DNA of 64,000 nt from CBDDEH01 sp965226865 (GTDB lineage: Bacteria > Chloroflexota > Dehalococcoidia > Lucifugimonadales > JAGWBF01). The notes beneath the pieces were generated by a model, which did not search any database, was not told the origin of the DNA, and saw nothing but the letters and a program-made list of their open reading frames with translations. The stretch is taken from positions 186,001 through 250,000 of the forward strand of contig CBDDEH010000002.1 in the NCBI GenBank assembly GCA_965226865.1, in the 5' to 3' direction. The translations under genes and the position numbers were made by a program. Shown here piece after piece: positions 45,039 to 53,953 of this stretch (position 1 is the stretch's first letter; every line of letters starts with the position of its first letter).

Positions 45039-46484
45039 TCACGCCACGAACCTGTCCGGCGGAACGAAGCTATACCCCTGCCCGCGCACGGTCCTGATTA
45101 GCTTTTTGCCGCTGGGTAACGCTTCCAGCTTACGCCTGAGGCGGTGAACGGTAACGTCGACAACTTTTCCCTGTGGGATGTAGTCCTCTCCCCACACCTC
45201 GCGGATCAAAGTTTCCTGGCTTACTGCATTTCCAGCATTCTCTGCAAGAACGTGGAGAAGGTCATATTCGGTCTTGGTTAGTCTCAGGCTGATGTCATGC
45301 CATCTGACCGACTCCCTAACAGGCTCCAGGACCAGGGGTCCGAACCGGAGGGACTTGCGTTGGGTCAGTTCTCTAAAACGGCCGGCCATCTCGATGCTCT
45401 GCTGCAAGTCAGCCGCGACTTTACGGCTTCGGCGTTCGGCTTGAGAGTAGATTTGGGCATTGGCTATCATGCGGCCTGCGACCTCAGAGAACTCACCGGC
45501 TGACTCCACCGTTTCGTCGCTTATGGTTGCCGTAGCATCGGTTGCCACGAAACACATAACGCCAACCTTTTCGCCGTGGTTGCGGAGTGGGCAGGCCACT
45601 GTTCGTTGCCCACCGAGGTTAGCTAACCACATCGGCATGGCTGCTCCGTCGGTCCCAATCCTGTCTACGGCGACGGCTTTTCCGGTCGTCCAGGCCGAAG
45701 TCGGGAACGAACCTTCTGATACAGGTAAAGTTAGCGATTCACCGTCATTCGAGTCACCCAAGCGGTCCGGCAAGTTGGAGCCCTGGTAGACAAGCGCGTT
45801 CCCCTCAGGGTCGTGTACAAAAACGACGGCGTACGGCAATTTGGTTGCCAGAGCACCCATCCTGGCGATGTCGCCGGCGATGCTTTCGGGGTCCAACACC
45901 CGATTCAGGGCCTGTGCCAGATCGAGAAGGCTCTTGGCGTGCGCCTCGGCTCCGATGAGCTGCTGGAGAGATAGCCTCTCCTGGGTTTCTTGGAACCTCT
46001 GCTGCGCGACGTAGCCGACAAGGAGGGCCAATATGAAGAAGAAGGGCTGTATGGCAAGGGTAGTCTCCATCTCACTAACTTGGCCCTTTGCTATCACCAG
46101 GGTGGTATAGCCAACCACCGCTACCGTGGCCGTTGTGATTCCACCGACATACCCCAGGTAAAGTGAGTAATAGACGATGACTATGGGCAAGAGACCATAG
46201 ATTGGGCTGTCCAGGTCGATAATATGTAATGCGATAAGGATCGTGCCAACGTCGATGAGCAGCATCGTCGCCAGGAGTGGGTAGCTGGTAAACCTCGGTA
46301 TGAGAAAAGAACGGAGAACATAGCTGTACGCCAGATACCCTCCGACCAGAGCCAACGCGGGACCCAGCGTCACATCGTTGGCCTGGTAGAGAAACGCCAA
46401 GGCCACGGCCATGACCGCTAGGAGCCTGAACTTGAGGGTTTCCTTCTCCGTCCTGGGGATCAGATCAAGTAGAGTCATTACCAT
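45039..46484 (-). CDS. Membrane-bound one-component regulator: multi-TM sensor, GAF domain, OmpR-type winged helix
   Basis: 481 residues. Residues 20-155 contain five or six membrane helices (RLLAVMAVALAFLY to PFFFILALLVGYVAQQRF). A GAF domain follows at about 180-345. A Trans_reg_C winged-helix DNA-binding domain is at about 385-478 (LRLTKTEYDLLHVLAENAGN, then VVDVTVHRLRRKLE and IRTVRGQGYSFVPP). No histidine kinase or receiver is present, so signal input and DNA binding are in one membrane protein, in the manner of ToxR/CadC but with a GAF module. It sits tail-to-tail with the pilin-like operon and upstream of the prepilins, so control of pilus genes is plausible. Confidence 0.85.
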   Translation of the reverse strand: MVMTLLDLIPRTEKETLKFRLLAVMAVALAFLYQANDVTLGPALALVGGYLAYSYVLRSFLIPRFTSYPLLATMLLIDVGTILIALHIIDLDSPIYGLLPIVIVYYSLYLGYVGGITTATVAVVGYTTLVIAKGQVSEMETTLAIQPFFFILALLVGYVAQQRFQETQERLSLQQLIGAEAHAKSLLDLAQALNRVLDPESIAGDIARMGALATKLPYAVVFVHDPEGNALVYQGSNLPDRLGDSNDGESLTLPVSEGSFPTSAWTTGKAVAVDRIGTDGAAMPMWLANLGGQRTVACPLRNHGEKVGVMCFVATDATATISDETVESAGEFSEVAGRMIANAQIYSQAERRSRKVAADLQQSIEMAGRFRELTQRKSLRFGPLVLEPVRESVRWHDISLRLTKTEYDLLHVLAENAGNAVSQETLIREVWGEDYIPQGKVVDVTVHRLRRKLEALPSGKKLIRTVRGQGYSFVPPDRFVA

Positions 46485-46573
46485 TGAATCTTAACAAAAG
46501 GTCTGAGGCCGCTCAATAGCAAGATTACAAAATTACAAACGGGATCGAATAGTCGCCGGTTGCTAAATGAATG

Positions 46574-47056
46574 CTACGGGTATAGGTCAGTAGTTTTTGT
46601 TGGGAACGAAGCAACGACTCCGTCCGAATCGACGTACCATCCATAGGACCCACTAGTAGGGTTTGTCGCGGTTGTGTTCCGTGAAGTATCAGCTGATTTC
46701 ATGGAAGAGGCGCTTGTTAAATAGTCGCCGCTGGCCAGCAGGAACATATCGATATAAGGGTTACAAATTCCGATGGGGTCTCCCGTACCATCGATTTGTC
46801 CCAGGCATTCCACTCCCCCAGCTAGAATAGGGTACTCCGGGCCGGTGGCCTTTCCCTCGATGTTTCTCCAACCATCGACTCCGACCTGGAGGACGTCCCT
46901 GTCGGCGTCCCAGGCTTTGCTCTTTCCGCTGGATATGAAACCTGTCACACGAGGAACTACCAGTGTACTTAGGAGGACCATAATGGCCAAGACCACGAGA
47001 ATCTCTATCAGACTGAGCCCGAAAACGTTGTTTATTCTAAGTTTCAACACATTCAT
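46574..47056 (-). CDS. Type IV prepilin (GspG/PilA-like)
   Basis: 160 residues. Leader MNVLKLRINNVFG then LSLIEILVVLAIMVLLSTLV: Gly -1 and Glu +5 as required for prepilin peptidase. Downstream: DADRDVLQVGVDGWRN, typical of the alpha-helix end, and two Cys (ECLG, ICNP) that could form the pilin disulfide. Located downstream of the IS-interrupted prepilin on the same strand. Confidence 0.88.
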   Translation of the reverse strand: MNVLKLRINNVFGLSLIEILVVLAIMVLLSTLVVPRVTGFISSGKSKAWDADRDVLQVGVDGWRNIEGKATGPEYPILAGGVECLGQIDGTGDPIGICNPYIDMFLLASGDYLTSASSMKSADTSRNTTATNPTSGSYGWYVDSDGVVASFPTKTTDLYP

Positions 47057-47107
47057 TCAGTCGAACTGATGGTTATTTCATTCTACCACCGTCTGCTATT
47101 GTGCTGG

Positions 47108-47840
47108 CTAATACGCTGTATTGGTGAGTAGAGCTTTCACTTGAACGCCGTGGTTTAGGTCGAATATACCCAGTACCCAGACCGGGACCTGGGTGGTGCT
47201 CACGTCGATCATGTTGTCACCCGAACCAATCCCCGCCGGGGCTGTTATTAGCGATGAATCAGTGGGAACGTTACCAAGGCCGTTAGGATCCGTGTTTTCC
47301 CCGTCTCGCCAGCCCACATCATTGCCTGCGACAAATTCGAAAGCATGCTTCGGGGGCCTCGGCACGAAGTCTCCCAGGAACCGTTTGGTCTTCGCCTGAT
47401 CAGAGAACGCTTCTACCGTTCTGTAGGCCTTGTTCCAGATGATTGGGATTACCGTAAACGAGTCATCTGTGCCGGTGTCTTGGTTTAGGTCCAATCCAAT
47501 CATCGATTCGTCTATATCGAACTGGAGGTTATCGGCCCCGACTTGACCGGGGTTGGGTTCTGCTCCGGGAGTCACACACGCCAAGGTTACTAAGTCTAAG
47601 ATGCGATCCGCCAGGCATCCATTTAAAGTTGGGAAAAGCCCACCAGGATGCTCACCGGAGTATCGATCCACGGCCTGCTGGATGGTTCCCTCGTCGGACA
47701 CCTTCGCCGCCGCCCTGCCCTCGGTACCGCGACCACTCACGGAGAGACTGATGATTCCAGCGAGTACGGCGAGGATGGCGGACACGACGGTCAGCTCCAA
47801 CAAGGTTATACCTTGCTCTTGTCGATATATTCTGAAGACC
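47108..47840 (-). pseudogene. Type IV prepilin gene interrupted by IS3 copy 2 (main part)
   Basis: The coding part left of the IS reads VFRIYRQEQG then ITLLELTVVSAILAVLAGII, a prepilin helix, and continues with FPTLNGCLADRILDL and VIPIIWNKAYRT to a stop at 47108. Its first codons lie on the other side of the IS: on the minus strand ATG CAG at 49162-49157, followed by the duplicated target GGTC. Removing the IS and one target copy gives MQVFRIYRQEQG|ITLLE, a perfect prepilin leader. It is a paralogue of the prepilin at 49318-49995 (shared PTLxGCL and VxPIIW patterns). Translation through the IS edge would give a false N-terminus without a valid leader. Confidence 0.9.
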
Positions 47841-47919
47841 TGAGGTGGACCCCAAAATTCGGACAGGTGGCTAAGAGAGAGTCCCACTCCTAAAATAGGA
47901 CGGAAACAAGGAGCAGGAC

Positions 47920-48204
47920 ATGAAGCAAACACGTAAGAAGCACAGCCCAGTCTTCAAGGCCAAAGTGGCTTTGGCCGCGCTCCAAGGGGAGCACACCATT
48001 GCAGAGCTGGCCAGCCGGTTTGAAGTCCACCCGAGCCAGATCCATGCCTGGAAGAAGGCCTTGACTCAGGGGGCGCCGCACCTCTTTGAAAATGGTGCTG
48101 GACGTCAGGAGAAGGACCAAGAGGTCCTCACTGCCCAGCTCTACCAACAGATTGGGCAGCTCAAGGTGGAACGGGATTTTTTGTCACGGAGCTTCGGGTT
48201 GTGA
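47920..48204 (+). CDS. IS3-family OrfA, copy 2
   Basis: 94 residues, the same protein as OrfA of copy 1. HTH domain at the N-terminus. The slippery A-TTTTTT-G at 48176-48183 permits the -1 shift into OrfB. Confidence 0.9.
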   Translation: MKQTRKKHSPVFKAKVALAALQGEHTIAELASRFEVHPSQIHAWKKALTQGAPHLFENGAGRQEKDQEVLTAQLYQQIGQLKVERDFLSRSFGL

Positions 48205-49136
48205 GCCGGTCCCAACGCCGGGCCATGATTGACCGAGAAGAACCGAAGCTGTCTCTGGTGCGCCAGTGCGCGTTGCTGGGTATCAGCCGCTCCGCGTTGT
48301 ACTACCTGCCAACCGAGGCCGGCGCCGAGGACTTGGAGTTGATGGCCCTCATAGACCAACAGTACCTGAAGACACCTTTCTACGGCTCCAGAAGGATGAC
48401 TGCCTGGCTCAGAAATCACGGACACCAGGTCAACCGCAAGCGGGTCCGCCGGCTGATGCAGCTGATAGGCCTGGAGGCCATCTACCGGCGTCCCAACACC
48501 AGCAAGCCAAACCCAGGGCATAAGGTCTATCCGTACTTGCTCAGGGGGCTGGAGATCAACCGGGTCAACCAGGTGTGGGCCACCGACATCACCTACATAC
48601 CCATGGCTCGGGGTTTCCTCTACTTGGTGGCCATCATGGACTGGCACAGCCGCTACGTGCTGGCCTGGCGGCTGTCCAACACCCTGGAGGTAGACTTCTG
48701 TGTTGCGGCTCTGGAAGAGGCCTTGAGCAAGGGTCGGCCACAGATCTTCAACACCGACCAGGGCAGCCAGTTCACCAGCGAGGCCTTCACCAGCATGCTG
48801 CTGGCGCAAGGCGTTCAAGTGAGCATGGACGGCAGGGGCCGGTGCATGGACAACGTCTTCGTGGAACGGCTGTGGCGCAGCATCAAGTACGAGGAGGTGT
48901 ACCTGAAGGCATACCAAAATGGGACTGAGGCCAGAAAGGGGATTGGGGCTTATCTGGCCTTCTACAACCAAGAGCGGCCCCATCAAGCCCTGGGCTATCG
49001 GTCACCGGGTCAGGTGTTCCATGCAGTGAGCCCACAAAGGTGTTTACTGGAACTTCCACGAGCCTTACCATCGGATGAAGGTTTACGAGACACCCCAGCG
49101 GTAGACTCTCTTATTTTAGCCTCACCGCTGTCCTGA
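48201..49136 (+). CDS. IS3-family OrfB transposase, copy 2
   Basis: 311 residues, identical in sequence to OrfB of copy 1; the G/C difference near 48270 is silent. The catalytic acids in VWATDITYIPM, IFNTDQGSQF and DNVFVERLWRS are intact, so this copy is probably active. Confidence 0.93.
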   Translation: MSRSQRRAMIDREEPKLSLVRQCALLGISRSALYYLPTEAGAEDLELMALIDQQYLKTPFYGSRRMTAWLRNHGHQVNRKRVRRLMQLIGLEAIYRRPNTSKPNPGHKVYPYLLRGLEINRVNQVWATDITYIPMARGFLYLVAIMDWHSRYVLAWRLSNTLEVDFCVAALEEALSKGRPQIFNTDQGSQFTSEAFTSMLLAQGVQVSMDGRGRCMDNVFVERLWRSIKYEEVYLKAYQNGTEARKGIGAYLAFYNQERPHQALGYRSPGQVFHAVSPQRCLLELPRALPSDEGLRDTPAVDSLILASPLS

Positions 49137-49230
49137 TGATGGGGTCCACTTGAGACCTGCATTCTCAATTATCAGATAGCTTGGTCTGAGCACCTACACT
49201 ATACACACCACGTAGGGATTGCTTCCTATG

Positions 49231-49274
49231 GAAAGTCCCCGCGGACTGGGGGCTTTTCAGCCGCGGGGACTTTC
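49231..49274. terminator. Strong hairpin between two prepilin genes
   Basis: GAAAGTCCCCGCGG (49231-49244) and CCGCGGGGACTTTC (49261-49274) form a perfect 14-bp stem with a 16-base loop. It sits downstream of the prepilin ending at 49318 and before the start of the interrupted prepilin, both on the minus strand. There is no long T run, so it may be a factor-assisted terminator or an RNA-stabilising hairpin for an abundant pilin mRNA. Confidence 0.65.
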
Positions 49275-49317
49275 TCCAAGTTTGGGCCAGTTAGCGAATT
49301 GAGGTTAGATGTTACTT

Positions 49318-49995
49318 TTAGTAACGAGCTCCTGGCAGCAGGGCAACCGCGCCCCCAGAGCCGTTGAGCACCCAGACAGTGCAGGCGCCTCCGGTAGTTG
49401 TGGCGAAGTCACATATACCCACGTTAGTCCCAGCAGTGTCAGCAGTGCCAGAAGGAGCTATCAGTGCTACAAGATCGAATTGTCTTAGCTCGGTATTGCT
49501 CGTGTAGGAACTCCCGTCGACCAGTTCCTGTCCGTGCCGTGGGATGTCAACGAATTGGGTGAAGGGCCTATTGGAGAAGCCATCGTCACCCGTGAAATAT
49601 TGCCCCCAGATGATTGGAACCACCTCCACAGTATCGCCGGTATCGCCATCGCCGTTAATGTCGACGTCTACGGCAGATTCTGCGACTGTCATCTGCTGTT
49701 CGGCATCCCCGGAGTTCGCCACGCATAGAAGCGTTGGATTCAGGTCAAACTCCGGTAGACACCCATCAAGTGTAGGGTACCTGCTATGGGGATGTTCGGA
49801 GTTGAAGGCTCTTACCGCGGTTGTGACCGTGACGATGTCGTTGGTTCGGCCTCGTGAAGTTGCGGAGGAACGAGTTCCCTGGACCGCTACCACGGTGAGA
49901 GTGGAAAGAATGCCGATAATCGCCACAACCACCAAGAGCTCGATCAAGCTCAATCCATCCTCACGTCTCTTAAAAGCTCCTTTAATCCAGACCAT
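49318..49995 (-). CDS. Type IV prepilin, paralogue of the interrupted one
   Basis: 225 residues from ATG 49995, preferred over the upstream start at 50037 because AAGGGGGTT lies just before it and the leader is then of ordinary length (MVWIKGAFKRREDG then LSLIELLVVVAIIGILSTL; Gly -1, Glu +5). The globular part has four Cys (GCL, LLCV, GICD, GACTVW), presumably paired outside the membrane, and an acidic loop VDVDINGDGDTGD that looks like a calcium-binding loop of GspG-type pseudopilins. Likely the major or a structural pilin. Confidence 0.88.
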   Translation of the reverse strand: MVWIKGAFKRREDGLSLIELLVVVAIIGILSTLTVVAVQGTRSSATSRGRTNDIVTVTTAVRAFNSEHPHSRYPTLDGCLPEFDLNPTLLCVANSGDAEQQMTVAESAVDVDINGDGDTGDTVEVVPIIWGQYFTGDDGFSNRPFTQFVDIPRHGQELVDGSSYTSNTELRQFDLVALIAPSGTADTAGTNVGICDFATTTGGACTVWVLNGSGGAVALLPGARY

Positions 49996-50027
49996 TTCAA
50001 TAACCCCCTTTAAATTTGGTTGACGCA

Positions 50028-50056
50028 ACATTACCATAAAATTTTAACAGAGTCAA
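50028..50056 (-). promoter_or_regulatory. Promoter for the prepilin gene
   Basis: On the minus strand TTGACT (50056-50051) and TAATGT (50033-50028) are 17 bases apart, placing a start site about 25 bases before the prepilin ATG at 49995. Confidence 0.5.
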
Positions 50057-50317
50057 GGGCATAACAAAGAAATTACAGAAACACTTTAATCATTGTAATG
50101 TTGATGTAATTTATACTCGAACGAGTCTGAAGGGGACGCGATGGTAGAGATAGAAGGCAAACCGGAACGGTGGAAATAGAATATCGACGGGTGTTAGAAT
50201 CCTTGACACTGAAACGATTCGGTACGTAGAATTCGAAACCCAAGGAGAAATTATAAAGACACGCCCCATTTAAGACTAAAAGGACTATCGGGGTCTAGGT
50301 TAAACTTCGCCAGGTTT

Positions 50318-50644
50318 TTGGCAATTATCGGTGGGCTCGCCGGCTTCATAGGCGTTGTGATCGGGATCGGATTCAACGGGTTGGATTTTATACTGGTGAT
50401 AAAAGACGAAGATATAGAGGTATCCAGGACCCTTGTTGGAATGGCTTGGGCACTCACTGGCATTTTGGGCGGTGTAATCGTATGGGGCAGCTCGAAGGTC
50501 CCAGGTTTGATCATGCTGGTCAGCGGGGTCGGAGGAATCGTCACTATGCCGGCCTACTTTGCTGTAGGTGGATTCCTTTTGCTACTGGGGGCTGTGGCGG
50601 CGCTGACTACTAAAGACGAAGCAGAGACATCGAGATCTGAGTGA
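50318..50644 (+). CDS. Small membrane protein
   Basis: 108 residues from a TTG at 50318. Four hydrophobic segments with Gly-rich helices (GGLAGFIGVVIGIG, ALTGILGGVIVWG, GLIMLVSGVGGIV, VGGFLLLLGAVAAL) and a charged C-terminus. Protein-like sequence extends upstream to about 50260 (LKGLSGSRLNFARF) but shows no standard start, so the N-terminus is uncertain. Its stop overlaps the GTG of the prepilin peptidase gene, indicating co-translation and perhaps a role with it. Family not recognised with confidence. Confidence 0.6.
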   Translation: MAIIGGLAGFIGVVIGIGFNGLDFILVIKDEDIEVSRTLVGMAWALTGILGGVIVWGSSKVPGLIMLVSGVGGIVTMPAYFAVGGFLLLLGAVAALTTKDEAETSRSE

Positions 50645-51432
50645 ACCCAATCGTCCTTGCATATATGCCTCTGTTCGGCCTGGCTGTTGGCAGCTTTCTG
50701 AACCTTGCGATAGACAGAATACCCGGTGGCATATCGATTGTTCACCCGTCATCGAGATGTGATTCGTGCGGTCGTCGCCTTACTCCGATCGACCTCATAC
50801 CCTTGCTTAGCTATCTGTCGTTGAGGGGCAGGTGCCGGTTTTGCGGAGTACGGATCCCTGTAAGGGTGTTTTTCGTCGAACTCGTCACCGGGGCCCTTTT
50901 TGCAGTCGTTGCTTTTAGATTTGGCTTGGATTCGGCCAGCGCCGTAACTCTTTTATTCGTTTCGGTGTTCGTTGCCATCTTTTTTATCGACCTCGAACAC
51001 ATGATCATCCCGGATAAGATAGTTTTTCCCGCTATCGTGGTAGCGCTGGGAGCCGCCCACTTCGGACCGGTGGGCGATGGACGAAGTATCGGTGAAACGT
51101 CGATCAGGGTCGTAGCGGGATGTGGGGTCGGATTTGGCTTCCTGTTGTTTATTTTCCTGGCTTCCTACTACATGTACAGGGGCAGAGTGGCTTTTGGATT
51201 TGGCGATGTCAAGCTAGGCGGTTTGATGGGCGCGGTCCTTGGCTTTCCCGATATCGCGATAGCGCTTTATATGGCGATCATCGTCGGTGGGCTGTTCGCC
51301 GCTGCTCTATTGCTGCTAAGGCTCAAACAGCGCACCGAAGCAATCCCGTACGGGCCCTTCTTGGCCGGAGGCGCCATCGCTGTTCTACTGGTTGGTAAGG
51401 ATGCCGGATGGTACGTCGATCTCTTATCTTAG
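50641..51432 (+). CDS. pilD: Prepilin peptidase (A24 family, PilD-like)
   Basis: 263 residues. The N-terminal methylase-type domain has the zinc site CDSC (about 40-43) and CRFC (about 66-69). The catalytic aspartates are in FIDLEHMIIPD near 115 and FGFGDVKLGGLMG near 187 (GxGD motif). About seven membrane helices. It cleaves prepilin leaders after Gly and N-methylates the new N-terminus, and would act on the five Gly/Glu+5 leaders found in this region. GTG start overlapping the small membrane protein gene. The pilM fragment lies convergently just beyond. Confidence 0.93.
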   Translation: MNPIVLAYMPLFGLAVGSFLNLAIDRIPGGISIVHPSSRCDSCGRRLTPIDLIPLLSYLSLRGRCRFCGVRIPVRVFFVELVTGALFAVVAFRFGLDSASAVTLLFVSVFVAIFFIDLEHMIIPDKIVFPAIVVALGAAHFGPVGDGRSIGETSIRVVAGCGVGFGFLLFIFLASYYMYRGRVAFGFGDVKLGGLMGAVLGFPDIAIALYMAIIVGGLFAAALLLLRLKQRTEAIPYGPFLAGGAIAVLLVGKDAGWYVDLLS

Positions 51433-51445
51433 AAGGGGGACTGGC

Positions 51446-51586
51446 CTACTTGCCCTTCAACGCCAATCCCACGTTTACCATGTATTGTATAGGTGGGAAT
51501 TCGGGAGGGTAGTCGATCTCTGGACTGGGGAACAGGATGTTACGCCCGATCCTATTCCTGAGGGCCTCCGCCAGCTCTTGACTCAT
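51446..51586 (-). pseudogene. pilM: pilM, severed 3' end
   Basis: On the minus strand this stretch encodes MSQELAEALRNRIGRNILFP and, after PEIDYPPE, ends VNVGLALKGK with TAG at 51446-51448. It joins exactly to the pilM frame on the other side of the IS1595-type element when the element and one 8-bp target copy are removed (GGHSL, then MSQELAEAL). The ending with a GLALK-like motif is typical of PilM. Alone it has no start and cannot be expressed as PilM. Confidence 0.88.
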
Positions 51587-51623
51587 TAAAGAACGGAATT
51601 GCCTAGTTTAAGGTCTTAGGATG

Positions 51624-53072
51624 TTATCGTCCTCGTATACCTTCTGCCCTCAATCTAGCAACAAACACTTCTTGGGAGCCTGCCCCTTTCATGGAATTAC
51701 AGGCGTTGCATAGAAGCTGAAGGTTCTCCAAGTGGCCACTCCCCCCTTTTGACTGGGGTATGATATGGTCCACGGTCATATTGCGGAAGGGAAAGAGCGT
51801 TAAACATCCGACACACTGTCCCTCTTGCTTCCCATAGAGGCTGTGTTTGTGTGTACGATAGTTGGGCAACTCTCCTAAATCTGTTCTCTGGGGTATATCG
51901 GTACGGTGAATCCCTTGCCAAAATAGCCCTATCTCCTTTCGTAGACGCACCTGTACAAGCTCCGCCGCCTTTGAGGATATGTCTATGCCGACCCACTGAC
52001 GGCCCAGCTTTTCTGCGGCGATGCAGGCAGTAGAGCATCCACAGAAGGGGTCTAGAACTACATCGCCTTCGTTGGTGGACGCCTTGATGATGCGGTCAAG
52101 CAGAGCTAACGGTTTCTGTGTGGGGTAACCGATGCGCTCTTTGGCCTGGGAATTGATCGGTGGAATATCGGTCCAATTGTTGCTAGGGACTTGACCAGGG
52201 CTGGCCTCTAGATAACGCTTCAGACGTGGCACACGGCCGTTTTTGGTATGAATAAGCATGTTGGCCTGTTCCAAAGCATCTAGACGCTCCAAAACACTTC
52301 CGATGTCCTTGTAATCCGGGATCAAGCTATGGCCGATCCAATCCGCATACCGTCCCGTTCTAGGAACCGACCAGCAACGGCCGATGGTGCCTGGGTCATA
52401 CTGGTGCCATGGCTGTCCGCTCTCGCCTTCCGATATTCCCGGTCCAGTCAGGTCAAAGTCTCCATAACGTCCCCGTTCGTCAGAGTAACGGTAATGACTT
52501 TTCACGTACTCGAGGTCGAGTGGTAAACGAATAGCATCAGCGTTGATACCAGATTTGCTGTAGAACAGGATCTTGTCGCTAACGTTTCCAAACGTTCGGG
52601 AATCGCTGTGAGCAGATGTACGTTGCCAGTTGATTTCTGCCTTGAACAATGCCGCGCCGAAAATAGCATCCATCAACAGTTTCAGGTAATGGCTGGCCGT
52701 AGGGTCACAGTGCAGGTACATGCAACCCGTATCCTTCAACACCCGGCGCATTTCCAGTAGCCTCACTGCCATCATAATGAGATAGGACTTCATAGCCTTG
52801 CCATGAGACTGCCTAGCAGCGTCTATGATGGCATAGATGGCTGGTTCACGGTCTGCTATCTCCCCATGCCACGCTTCATCTACATCAGAGAGTGTCCAAG
52901 TATCCTTGAAGGCTGCTCCCGCAGCTTCCGAGCCTATGGGGGCTGCATAGTTGCGGTTGGAGTTGAAGGGCGGGTCTAAGTAGATAAGGTCCACGCACTC
53001 GCTGTTCATGCCGCGCATGATGTCCAGGTTGTCACCCGTCCAGATGGTCTGATGAGAGAAGTTAGCAGCCAT
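51624..53072 (-). CDS. Beta-class DNA methyltransferase fused to an HNH domain (transposon passenger)
   Basis: 482 residues. Catalytic motif IV DPPF is at 33-36 (LIYLDPPFNSN), before the SAM-binding motif I DPFCG at 341-345 (VVLDPFCGCSTACIAAEKLG), the order of the beta class that makes N6-methyladenine or N4-methylcytosine. GYPTQKPLALLDRII is motif X. The C-terminal 65 residues form an HNH module: Cys420/Cys423, VDHIIPQSKGG with His436, ENLQLLCNAC with Asn450, and Cys455/Cys458. Modification and a possible nuclease thus sit in one chain. Last gene of the transposon operon. Whether the HNH part cuts DNA, and what site is recognised, is unknown. Confidence 0.88.
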   Translation of the reverse strand: MAANFSHQTIWTGDNLDIMRGMNSECVDLIYLDPPFNSNRNYAAPIGSEAAGAAFKDTWTLSDVDEAWHGEIADREPAIYAIIDAARQSHGKAMKSYLIMMAVRLLEMRRVLKDTGCMYLHCDPTASHYLKLLMDAIFGAALFKAEINWQRTSAHSDSRTFGNVSDKILFYSKSGINADAIRLPLDLEYVKSHYRYSDERGRYGDFDLTGPGISEGESGQPWHQYDPGTIGRCWSVPRTGRYADWIGHSLIPDYKDIGSVLERLDALEQANMLIHTKNGRVPRLKRYLEASPGQVPSNNWTDIPPINSQAKERIGYPTQKPLALLDRIIKASTNEGDVVLDPFCGCSTACIAAEKLGRQWVGIDISSKAAELVQVRLRKEIGLFWQGIHRTDIPQRTDLGELPNYRTHKHSLYGKQEGQCVGCLTLFPFRNMTVDHIIPQSKGGSGHLENLQLLCNACNSMKGAGSQEVFVARLRAEGIRGR

Positions 53073-53074
53073 AG

Positions 53075-53953
53075 CTAATCCTCTATGGGTAAAGGCAAGT
53101 TTTCATTGAGTTTGTGAAAAGCACGCTGTAGGCTACGCTGAAAAGCGGTCCAGTTCGGGGCGGCCCGCATTAAGGCTGTGACGGCTGCTAGGTGCTCTTT
53201 CAGCTTCGGATGCCCAAACTCTGGCGTAAACCATTGATGGTGCCGATGCTGTCTCCTGCCTGTTGGGAGTGTCGGGTTGACATCTCGCAACTCTTTAAGG
53301 AGTCCAGGGGCGATGCGTTCATAGACAATATCATTTGTGTAGTGACCAACTACTGAGGGGCGTTTCATACTATACATCGGTGGCCACCCTTTCAGGCGGG
53401 CAATCTCTGCGTAGAACTCATAAGGAAAAGTTTTGGTCCAAGGCTGTAGCTCCTCAGCGATGAACTTCTCTAGAATGATAGCAAGGGCACGTTGTGCCCG
53501 TAGATTTTGGTATCCGGTAGCTTCATCCACAAGGGCGATAATGCCGACCTGTGCAAGTCCCCGAAGAAGAAGCTCGCATCGTTGGGCAATGGGTAACTGA
53601 CGTTCTTGTAGAGAACCTGCTGCACGGGCAGCGAGAATCACATCGCAGATATCAGGAAGGAGCGTTGCTGGATAGCCTAAAGCAATGCCTCCCCCAACGG
53701 GATTTTTGAAGCGGACTGGATGTTTCAAGGCCGGCATAGAATCCGCCGAAACGTACCTAGCAATGCTCCTAGAGGCCATGAATTGAGGCATTCTAAAGCC
53801 GGCGTCAGGGTTAAGCCCTATGCCTGCCGTAACGCCGCGCTGACTCAAAACCCGGGTCTCATCCCCCAGCACATAACAGGGTATCTCAATGTCTCCAATA
53901 ACCAGTGGGCGGTCCGGAGCACCGGCGATAACCTCCAGTGGTTCTATGCTCAT
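53075..53953 (-). CDS. P63C-domain protein (transposon passenger)
   Basis: 292 residues. The central region matches the P63C domain: ALVDEATGYQNLRAQRALAI, then EKFIAEELQPWTKTFPYEFY and an IARLKGW end. This domain occurs in phage and mobile-element proteins and has no established function. The N-terminal part includes ETRVLSQRGVTAGIG, typical of these proteins. Its start overlaps the transposase stop (ATGA), and the methyltransferase gene follows two bases after its end, so the three are made together. Confidence 0.8.
   Translation of the reverse strand: MSIEPLEVIAGAPDRPLVIGDIEIPCYVLGDETRVLSQRGVTAGIGLNPDAGFRMPQFMASRSIARYVSADSMPALKHPVRFKNPVGGGIALGYPATLLPDICDVILAARAAGSLQERQLPIAQRCELLLRGLAQVGIIALVDEATGYQNLRAQRALAIILEKFIAEELQPWTKTFPYEFYAEIARLKGWPPMYSMKRPSVVGHYTNDIVYERIAPGLLKELRDVNPTLPTGRRQHRHHQWFTPEFGHPKLKEHLAAVTALMRAAPNWTAFQRSLQRAFHKLNENLPLPIED

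Larger units (their letters stand above)
47841..49153 (+). mobile_element. IS3-family insertion sequence, copy 2
   Basis: 1313 bp, with the same ends as copy 1 (TGAGGTGGACCCC and the complement of TCAAGTGGACCCC). A clean 4-bp target duplication, GACC, lies at 47837-47840 and 49154-49157. It splits a prepilin gene after its second codon. The near identity of the two copies (three substitutions noticed in 1313 bp) indicates recent transposition. Confidence 0.95.

Noticed and set aside
31933..49153. Composite transposon bounded by the two IS3 copies
   Set aside because: Copy 2 has its own 4-bp target duplication and copy 1 has none, and the outer flanks do not match, so the interval did not move as one unit.
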